The translations under genes were made by a program, and so were the position numbers. From assembly GCA_016183885.1 (NCBI GenBank), contig JACPDS010000221.1, forward strand, positions 1 through 5,314: a DNA stretch of 5,314 nucleotides, in the 5' to 3' direction. The stretch is from Armatimonadota bacterium. Its GTDB lineage: Bacteria > Vulcanimicrobiota > JACPDS01. The stretch's first letter is position 1; each line of letters starts with the position of its first letter. The notes below the pieces were generated by a model. It made no database searches. It was not told the DNA's origin and saw only the letters and a list, made by a program, of their open reading frames with translations. This document shows positions 1-4,313 of the stretch, piece after piece.

Positions 1-6
1 TAAACA

Positions 7-684
7 TTATTTAAAAAGATATTGCAGGCTGGGCCACCATTCATATTTAAAAAACAATAATCTTCCAATTAATAAAGAAACACGCGCCATTACCGTATAG
101 CCAAAAGCCGCTCCAAAAGAAATCATCAAAACATAAACCCCTACTTTTGCCCCTCCCCCAAAAATAATTCCTTTATGAGGCAGGGAAAAGTAAAAGTAAA
201 TTAAACCACAGCATACTCCAATAACAATAATCCAGTTAATTAAGGTTTGAGAGAAATTTCCGCTTATCCATAAAGGTAAAATTGTAGCTTCAATTTGTTT
301 TAAAACTTGAGCCTGCATAGTATAAACAATATTAATTCCTGCTCCCAAGCCTACTATAAAAGCTAAAGTGAAGCGGCTCGCCCAGCTTATTTTAGGAATT
401 AAGCGCATTAAAAGCATGATTCCTAAAATACAGGGGACTAAATACCACCATTCAGAAATAATTTTTCCTGTTTTTAATAAAGTATTCCCGGCTTTGGCTA
501 AATTATCAAAAAGATTGGGTCTTAAAACATTTTGATAATCAATCGCCATAACATATCCTGCTGATACTCCTACATATAAATATTCAGCAAATTTATAAAA
601 AGGATTATCTTTATATAAGAAACTAAAAATACATAAAGTTAAAAAAGCTCCGATCCAGATTCCGATAATTTCAATTCCTGTCAT
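7..684 (-). CDS. Polytopic inner-membrane protein of unknown function (225 aa)
   Basis: I do not recognise a named family. The product is hydrophobic, with about six predicted membrane segments near residues 5-23, 34-49, 80-97, 104-122, 148-166 and 181-203. A partly polar stretch (about 50-78) lies between the second and third. The last helix contains the motif FGYTVMARVSLLIGR, which looks like a constrained family signature, and a Gly-rich turn GIIFGGGAK (172-180) precedes it. I chose the ATG at 684 because a perfect AGGAGG lies 4 bases upstream. An in-frame start 30 bases earlier would add ten residues, has no such site and would overlap the hairpin region. The gene is the last in this window of a leftward run of four membrane-protein genes and probably encodes a subunit of the same complex. 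The coding call is secure; the function is unknown. Confidence 0.85.
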   Translation of the reverse strand: MTGIEIIGIWIGAFLTLCIFSFLYKDNPFYKFAEYLYVGVSAGYVMAIDYQNVLRPNLFDNLAKAGNTLLKTGKIISEWWYLVPCILGIMLLMRLIPKISWASRFTLAFIVGLGAGINIVYTMQAQVLKQIEATILPLWISGNFSQTLINWIIVIGVCCGLIYFYFSLPHKGIIFGGGAKVGVYVLMISFGAAFGYTVMARVSLLIGRLLFFKYEWWPSLQYLFK

Positions 685-688
685 TTTT

Positions 689-694
689 CCTCCT
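689..694 (-). promoter_or_regulatory. Ribosome binding site AGGAGG deciding the start at 684
   Basis: The - strand reads AGGAGG, then four A residues, then ATG. This is the strongest Shine-Dalgarno match in the window and supports the shorter form of the downstream membrane protein. Its first bases overlap the TAG stop of a possible 16-codon leader ORF. Confidence 0.75.
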
Positions 695-743
695 ATCTTA
701 ACCACAGAGTACACCCCGATGTTACTTCGGGGAGATTTATCAT
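693..743 (-). CDS. Possible 16-residue leader peptide ORF between two membrane genes
   Basis: On the - strand, AAGGAG (754-749) overlaps the TAA stop of the upstream gene. It is followed after 5 bases by ATG at 743 and an ORF reading MINLPEVTSGCTLWLR. The ORF ends at a TAG (695-693) that overlaps the AGGAGG of the next gene. This arrangement would let ribosomes pass from one gene to the next. The ORF crosses the hairpin at 714-732, which looks like part of a repeat, so it may be chance. I see no amino-acid run typical of attenuation leaders. Confidence 0.2.
   Translation of the reverse strand: MINLPEVTSGCTLWLR
699..732. repeat. Partial REP-like element with GC-rich hairpin
   Basis: The + strand starts TAACCACAGAGTACA, followed by a 6-bp perfect hairpin: CCCCGA at 714-719, TCGGGG at 727-732, loop of 7. 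The AACCACAGAG arm matches the arms of two other palindromic units at 2231-2294 and 2341-2425, but no matching right arm follows here, so this looks like a half unit. Read as RNA from the leftward operon, the hairpin lacks a following U-run and is not a standard intrinsic terminator. Confidence 0.5.
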
Positions 744-752
744 ACCATCTCC
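731..752 (-). other. Second hairpin overlapping the first; covers a possible ribosome site
   Basis: GGAGAT (731-736) and ATCTCC (747-752) form a 6-bp perfect inverted repeat around a 10-base loop. On the transcribed - strand the first arm is part of the AAGGAG site of the possible leader ORF. The second arm shares two bases (731-732) with the hairpin at 714-732, so the two stems cannot both be fully formed. The stems are short and a regulatory role is only inferred. Confidence 0.3.
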
Positions 753-1577
753 TTAAGTTTTCTTTTTGGCTTTTTCTAAAAAATAAATCAGATTAGTAAA
801 AATAATTAATAAAACAATTAATAAATGAGCCACTGATTGAGCATCCATGCCTTTGATAGCATCACCCGGAGCTCCAACTAATTTCTCATATTCCGAGGCT
901 CCCTTTAAACCTCCCATTAACCCTAAAAGTTGTCCTGAAGCTAAAAAAGGATACATTTCTGAAGCCGATACCGCTGTACATCCTCCGGCTACTGGTATTT
1001 TATATTGAGAAGCTGTTACTCGAATATATTCTTTAATGCCCGGGACGCCTGCGGAAAAAGTTAAAACCAAAGCAAAACTATCATATTTATTTATTTCCTG
1101 CATTAAAGGAAGTTCTTTAATAGGTTTATTATCAATATCTTGGGGGCAAAGTTCTTTAAATCCAACTTTTCCTAAACTTACTAAAGTTGGCTCTCCCCCG
1201 GCCTTAAAACCTAAATTAACATAATCTTTCCCATATTCTTTATGATATTCTTTACTTAAGAGATTAAAAACTTCTCGGCTTAAATTTGCTCCTTCAGGCC
1301 AAAGGCATATTCCCACAATGCGTAAATTCCTTCTAAAACATTGCCTAACTAGAGATAAAGCCATAGGGTTAATTTCAATTTTTGTAGAAGGGCCGTAATC
1401 AAAAGACATTAAAACAATCTTGCCTTCGGGAATTTTTTCTACAAAATCATAAATATTTTGAACAGGCTGGCTAACTTGAGTTGGTAAATTTATTGGTTTA
1501 AGTAAAGGAATTAAGACTGCTAAAAAAATAAAAATAAAAATAATCCTCCGATCTATATTTTTTAGTTTATTTAACAT
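753..1577 (-). CDS. Bitopic membrane protein with alpha/beta domain, unknown function (274 aa)
   Basis: I do not recognise a named family. Residues 1-11 are basic (KLKNIDRR), followed by a helix at about 12-28. A soluble domain follows (about 30-245), then a second helix at about 249-267 and a Lys-rich tail (EKAKKKT). By the positive-inside rule both ends are cytoplasmic and the large domain faces outside. That domain alternates predicted strands and helices: KIVLMSFDYGPST (53-65), LRIVGICLWPEGA (85-97), the Gly-rich FKAGGEPTLVSLG (124-136), ALVLTFSAGVPG (169-180) and IPVAGGCTAVSASEMYP (194-210). This suggests a Rossmann-like or flavodoxin-like fold, with no catalytic motif I can name. The ATG directly follows the TAA of the upstream gene with no gap, and GGAG lies 5 bases upstream inside that gene's last codons. 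This points to translational coupling and matched production of the two proteins. Confidence 0.85.
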   Translation of the reverse strand: MLNKLKNIDRRIIFIFIFLAVLIPLLKPINLPTQVSQPVQNIYDFVEKIPEGKIVLMSFDYGPSTKIEINPMALSLVRQCFRRNLRIVGICLWPEGANLSREVFNLLSKEYHKEYGKDYVNLGFKAGGEPTLVSLGKVGFKELCPQDIDNKPIKELPLMQEINKYDSFALVLTFSAGVPGIKEYIRVTASQYKIPVAGGCTAVSASEMYPFLASGQLLGLMGGLKGASEYEKLVGAPGDAIKGMDAQSVAHLLIVLLIIFTNLIYFLEKAKKKT

Positions 1578-2216
1578 TTATTCTCCACCTAAATAACCCC
1601 GTTCAATTCCCAGGAGAATTTTTAAAGAAACGGAAATTAAACCAATTGAAGCCCCTAAAAGAATTGCCCTCTGACCGGCAGTATTAAAAGCCCCCATAAT
1701 CCATCTTTCAATTAAATCATTTAAGGACCATTGTGATAAAAAGGGGATATGATTCCAAATAACTTCTCCAATAGGAACTCTTCCAATCATTACGATAAAA
1801 GCCGTTAAAAGAAGCAATGTAGCTTCAGGAGTTTTAGCTTTAAAAGCCCGGAATGCCGCTGAAGCAATAAAAAAAGCTAAAAGAGAAAACATAGTGGCAG
1901 AAAGCGGAGTAAAAACATAATTAAATAAAAAATTAAAGGGTCCCTTGCTAATTCCAAAAAATATTCCAATAAAAAACATTCCAAACAAACCTATTATTAA
2001 AACTAAATTATAACCCCATCCGGGAGAAGCTTTTAAAATTTTTTGACCGTTAACTAAAATTAAACTTCCTGCTCCTAAAATATAAGCAAAAACAACAATA
2101 ATCGCAAACCATTTTTGGAAGATATCTCCTACAAATTCAATTTTAGGCATATAAAATTGAATTAACATCGCTAAGCCTGTAATAAAAGTAATATAAAGCG
2201 GAAGTTGTCTTTTCAT
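1578..2216 (-). CDS. Six-helix membrane protein of unknown function (212 aa)
   Basis: I do not recognise a named family. Predicted membrane segments lie near residues 6-23, 36-54, 69-88, 103-122, 131-149 and 183-203. The most family-like stretches are SAAFRAFKAKTPEATLLLL (119-137), which runs through a basic, probably cytoplasmic loop, and IGRVPIGEVIW (144-154). A third is the short polar tail GIERGYLGGE (203-212). The start ATG at 2216 has AAGGAG five bases upstream. The stop codon abuts the ATG of the next gene, so the two are probably translated together. No transporter signature, metal-binding cluster or catalytic motif is visible. It is probably an integral subunit of the complex encoded by its neighbours; that role is inferred from gene order only. 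Confidence 0.85.
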   Translation of the reverse strand: MKRQLPLYITFITGLAMLIQFYMPKIEFVGDIFQKWFAIIVVFAYILGAGSLILVNGQKILKASPGWGYNLVLIIGLFGMFFIGIFFGISKGPFNFLFNYVFTPLSATMFSLLAFFIASAAFRAFKAKTPEATLLLLTAFIVMIGRVPIGEVIWNHIPFLSQWSLNDLIERWIMGAFNTAGQRAILLGASIGLISVSLKILLGIERGYLGGE

Positions 2217-2221
2217 TTTAG

Positions 2222-2227
2222 CTCCTT
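2222..2227 (-). promoter_or_regulatory. Ribosome binding site for the six-helix membrane protein
   Basis: The - strand reads AAGGAG, then CTAAA, then ATG at 2216. Spacing is normal, and the site directly follows the palindromic element ending at 2231, so that element lies in the 5' region controlling this gene. Confidence 0.65.
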
Positions 2228-2230
2228 TTT

Positions 2231-2294
2231 AACCATTGAGCGCACAGAGGGTGATTGTTTTCCCGCCTTTGGCAGGATTCTGTGTTCTCTATAG
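2231..2294. repeat. Palindromic REP/MITE-like element, unit A
   Basis: The left arm at 2233-2249 (CCATTGAGCGCACAGAG) pairs with the right arm at 2278-2294 (TTCTGTGTTCTCTATAG) at 12 of 17 positions. Inside is a second stem, TCCCGCC (2261-2267) with GGCAGGA (2271-2277), loop TTT. It has one mismatch on this strand, which becomes a G-U pair in RNA made from the - strand. The arm resembles AACCACAGAG at 700-709 and the reversed arm at 2406-2425. It lies in the 223-base gap between two membrane genes. Short palindromes of this kind are often mobilised REP-like elements; no transposase is visible here. Confidence 0.55.
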
Positions 2295-2340
2295 AATTTT
2301 TATATATTTATTATTTATCTAATTTTCCTAAAAATAATCT

Positions 2341-2425
2341 TTAGAGGTCACAGAGTTTATTTAGAATTATTTTTCCACTGTTTTGCAACGGAAAAAATTA
2401 AATTTCTCTGCACTCTTTAGTGGTT
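2341..2425. repeat. Palindromic REP/MITE-like element, unit B
   Basis: The left arm TTAGAGGTCACAGAG (2341-2355) faces the right arm CTCTGCACTCTTTAGTGGTT (2406-2425), which read on the - strand begins AACCACT and ends GCAGAG. Pairing between the arms is imperfect and needs a small gap. An internal stem is perfect over 7 bp: TTTTTCC (2370-2376) with GGAAAAA (2390-2396). Together with unit A it fills most of the 223-base intergenic region. The remaining piece, 2295-2340, is nearly pure A/T; it could hold a promoter, but I see no convincing -35/-10 pair. No protein-coding potential is evident in this gap. Confidence 0.45.
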
Positions 2426-2439
2426 GCTATTTCTCCTTT

Positions 2440-3306
2440 TTAAGTTTTAAATAAATTTATAATCCAGTCATATTTAAAAGTAACTAAAATACAGCCCAAG
2501 ATAATTGCCAATAAAAAAATAAATTTTCCCACATCCTGTCCTTTAAGACTGCCTACCTCTAATGGATTTTTAGAAAGGTAAGCTGAAGCGGCGTATAATT
2601 CTTCTCCAAGGAGCGTATAATCACAAGCAGCCACGAAAAATGGAAGCTGTGTAGATTCAGCCGTTCCTGCAATTTGGATTGCTCCTGTAGAATGCCCGGT
2701 TTCCGCTAAAATTAAAGATTCAGCATAAAATTTCCCAAAATAAAAATTAGCGGCAGGTTTTTCTCTTAACATTATTCCATCTACTCCTGCCACAAAACCA
2801 AATTGATCATCGGAGAGATAATAAATATTATCTCTCCTGTAAGTATCCGGACGAGCGGCTTTTAGATGCGATTCTTTTACCACTTCTTGAGCAGTGCTCA
2901 TTACAATTGATCGGCAGCAGGGAACAAGCAGTGAAGTTTCATATTCAGCGGTTTTTTGAGCAATATAGCCTAAAATTGAAAGAGAAGTTAATGTTTGAAT
3001 ATCATCAATATCAGCTAAACCGGTAATATATAAAACAGGTTTCCCCATTTCTGTGGCTCTCCCTACCGCTTCATCAACAGCGGAAAGCCCGGCAATTCTT
3101 CTTACATATAATTCTTTCCCGCGTTTAGCATGATAAATAAACCAAGTAATGCAAAGAGTTAAAATAATCACTCCAAGCAAATTATTTAATTTATCGAGAT
3201 TAAGCCAAGGTTTTATTTCAGGAGTTTCCGCAAAAACTATCTGAATAAGCAGAAAATAAAAAAAGATAAAGTAGAAAGAAATTTTAAATTTAACTTTTCT
3301 TTTCAC
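2440..3306 (-). CDS. Signal-peptide-bearing membrane-anchored protein with conserved cytoplasmic domain (288 aa; possibly DUF6754-like)
   Basis: I place the start at GTG 3306 because GGAGG lies 4 bases upstream. The product then opens with a classic signal peptide: basic KRKVKFK, a hydrophobic core to about residue 24, and likely cleavage after VFA (about 26). A membrane helix at about 42-58 is followed by HAKRGKELYVRR, so the main domain (about 70-255) should be cytoplasmic. A last helix lies at about 260-277. The core looks strongly conserved: VGRATEMGKPVLYITGLAD, SLLVPCCRSIVMSTAQEVV, RRDNIYYLSDDQFGFVAGV and AETGHSTGAIQIAGTAEST. It contains a Cys pair (PCCRS) and many small or polar residues, suggesting a ligand-binding or assembly domain. 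From memory it resembles the uncharacterised family DUF6754; I could not verify that. It precedes three other membrane-protein genes and is probably the first gene of that block. An in-frame GTG at 3342 lacks a ribosome site and would spoil the signal peptide. Confidence 0.85.
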   Translation of the reverse strand: MKRKVKFKISFYFIFFYFLLIQIVFAETPEIKPWLNLDKLNNLLGVIILTLCITWFIYHAKRGKELYVRRIAGLSAVDEAVGRATEMGKPVLYITGLADIDDIQTLTSLSILGYIAQKTAEYETSLLVPCCRSIVMSTAQEVVKESHLKAARPDTYRRDNIYYLSDDQFGFVAGVDGIMLREKPAANFYFGKFYAESLILAETGHSTGAIQIAGTAESTQLPFFVAACDYTLLGEELYAASAYLSKNPLEVGSLKGQDVGKFIFLLAIILGCILVTFKYDWIINLFKT

Positions 3307-3310
3307 AATT

Positions 3311-3315
3311 CCTCC
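3311..3315 (-). promoter_or_regulatory. Ribosome binding site GGAGG deciding the GTG start at 3306
   Basis: The - strand reads GCGGAGGAATTGTG. The 4-base spacing matches that of AGGAGG before the gene ending at 684. It also gives a protein starting directly with a normal signal peptide, which makes 3306 much better than 3342. Confidence 0.7.
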
Positions 3316-3336
3316 GCGAAAGTAATGCTTAATTTT

Positions 3337-3353
3337 ATTCACTATTCACTATT
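3337..3353. repeat. Short tandem repeat, ATTCACT x2 plus ATT
   Basis: ATTCACT occurs at 3337-3343 and 3344-3350, followed by ATT, giving about 2.4 copies of a heptamer. It fills the start of the short gap after the deaminase stop codon. Such a run can change copy number by slippage; here it would alter only the intergenic distance. Confidence 0.5.
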
Positions 3354-4139
3354 TTATTCCTTTAAACTGCGTACTTTAATTTGAGCTTCTTTTAAAAGAT
3401 TTAGAGATATTTCCGCTAAAGGATAATCCGAATTATAAACAACTTCTTTTATTCCAGCATTAATAATCATTTTAGCGCAAATTAAACAAGGAGAAAAAGT
3501 AGAATATAAAAGGCTGTTCTGCAGGGAAATACCATGATAAGCCGCTTGAGTGATAGCATTTTCTTCGGCATGTGAACAAAAACATTCTTCTAAATTAGTT
3601 CCGGAGTCAGCTAAATTATTGCAGCGGGGACAGCCTCCTTCATTACAATTTTTAGTTTTACGGGGGGTGCCGTTATATCCGGTAGAAATAATCCTTTTGT
3701 CTTTTATAATAATCGCCGCCACTTTTCTTTTCATGCAATTACTGCGGGAAGCTGCCACGCGCGCGATTTCTAAAAAATATTCATCCCATGAAGGGCGAAT
3801 TTGTTTGAACAATTTTTTTTTAAGAAAACTATCGATTTGTTCGTAAAATTTTTTTAAGATTCCTTTATTATGCAAAGTAAAATCCGCCATTTTTTGACAA
3901 ATATTTACCTGCTGATGGGTATTTATTTTGCTTTCTTCCTGAGCTTCGTAAAACAAAAAATCTTTAAAAGTTTTAGGGTCATTTTCTCTTGCGCGTTTCT
4001 TTATGCGCTTGAAACGTAATTTGTCGGGAGCTTCCATGCTGATTAAAATAAAATCTTCTTTTATGCGCAAAGTTTCTACTTCAAGAGGATTTCGAATTGA
4101 ATCAATCACATAATTTTGATATTTTTCTAATTTTAACAA
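3354..4139 (-). CDS. Deoxycytidylate deaminase-type (ComEB-like) protein with truncated N-terminal kinase-like domain
   Basis: Numbering is from the TTG at 4139. Residues 118-255 form a complete zinc-dependent cytidine/deoxycytidylate deaminase domain. Zinc ligands and proton shuttle are present in SHAEENAI (His190, Glu192) and SPCLICAKMI (Cys218, Cys221). The insert NEGGCPRC (166-173) is typical of ComEB/dCMP deaminase relatives. This family converts dCMP to dUMP in the cytoplasm, feeding thymidylate synthesis. Residues 8-108 resemble the back half of a P-loop nucleotide-kinase-like domain found fused to such deaminases: VIDSIRNPLEVETLR, then FILISMEAPDKLRFKRI and KMADFTLHNKG. The front half with the Walker A loop is absent. 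The TTG start is uncertain: matching codons continue upstream to 4271 without ATG, GTG or TTG. It may form one transcript with the membrane genes downstream. Deaminase activity is likely from the intact motifs; the kinase-like part cannot bind ATP by Walker A. Confidence 0.85.
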   Translation of the reverse strand: MLKLEKYQNYVIDSIRNPLEVETLRIKEDFILISMEAPDKLRFKRIKKRARENDPKTFKDFLFYEAQEESKINTHQQVNICQKMADFTLHNKGILKKFYEQIDSFLKKKLFKQIRPSWDEYFLEIARVAASRSNCMKRKVAAIIIKDKRIISTGYNGTPRKTKNCNEGGCPRCNNLADSGTNLEECFCSHAEENAITQAAYHGISLQNSLLYSTFSPCLICAKMIINAGIKEVVYNSDYPLAEISLNLLKEAQIKVRSLKE

Positions 4140-4271
4140 AATCCGCCAAGCTAAGATTCCGCTTCCGAATTTTTCCCTTAAACGATTGCCTATTTCAATT
4201 AAATTTTTACGAGTAATTTTTAAACATAAATTAATAAATCCTATATCAAACTTTAAAATCCTGCTTAAGCC
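4140..4271 (-). pseudogene. In-frame upstream remnant of the kinase-like domain
   Basis: The deaminase frame stays open upstream of the TTG at 4139 to a TAA at 4272-4274. The codons nearest the gene encode LKITRKNLIEIGN, then RLREKFGSGILAWRI, running straight into the VIDSIRNP region. This matches the expected order of the kinase-like domain: basic segment, GN-LRE, G-G-LA-R, then IRNP-EV. Beyond about 4230 the translation no longer looks like the family, and there is no GxxGxGK in any - strand frame up to 4345. Either the gene lost its 5' end and now starts at TTG, or it uses a rare start such as ATT or ATA. A frameshift or assembly error is possible but would not restore the P-loop. Confidence 0.6.
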
Positions 4272-4313
4272 TTAAAAGGATTCTATTTTCAAATAAAGAA
4301 TAATTTTAAAGTT
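4272..4313. promoter_or_regulatory. Divergent interval upstream of smc
   Basis: This short AT-rich stretch, with the adjoining 4230-4271, is the only non-coding room between the leftward operon and rightward smc, so promoters for one or both should lie here. It is too uniformly AT-rich for me to pick reliable -35/-10 boxes. No strong Shine-Dalgarno precedes the smc ATG; only AAAG a few bases upstream. Confidence 0.3.

Noticed and set aside
685..714. Start at 714 for the last membrane protein (ten extra residues)
   Set aside because: The AGGAGG at 689-694 fits the ATG at 684, and the extra residues would be encoded across that site and the repeat arm.
714..732. CCCCGA/TCGGGG hairpin as an intrinsic terminator
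   Set aside because: No U-run follows on the transcribed strand, the stem is only 6 bp, and a ribosome site follows closely.
1036..1224. Open frame on the + strand inside the alpha/beta membrane protein gene
   Set aside because: It is antisense to a well-supported gene, has no ribosome site and its translation resembles no protein.
2361..2415. Eighteen-codon GTG ORF on the - strand in the 223-base gap
   Set aside because: It lies within a palindromic repeat, has no well-spaced ribosome site and ends without coupling to a gene.
3307..3342. GTG at 3342 as start of the 288-aa protein
   Set aside because: There is no ribosome site, it lies in the tandem repeat, and it would add twelve residues before a complete signal peptide.
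3550..3846. 98-codon + strand frame opposite the deaminase
   Set aside because: It lies opposite the conserved deaminase motifs, which account for the sequence; no independent coding evidence.
4257..4282. AATCC...GGATT inverted repeat and CTTAAG palindrome upstream of smc
   Set aside because: They are only 5-6 bp in very AT-rich DNA, so chance is sufficient; not a convincing operator.
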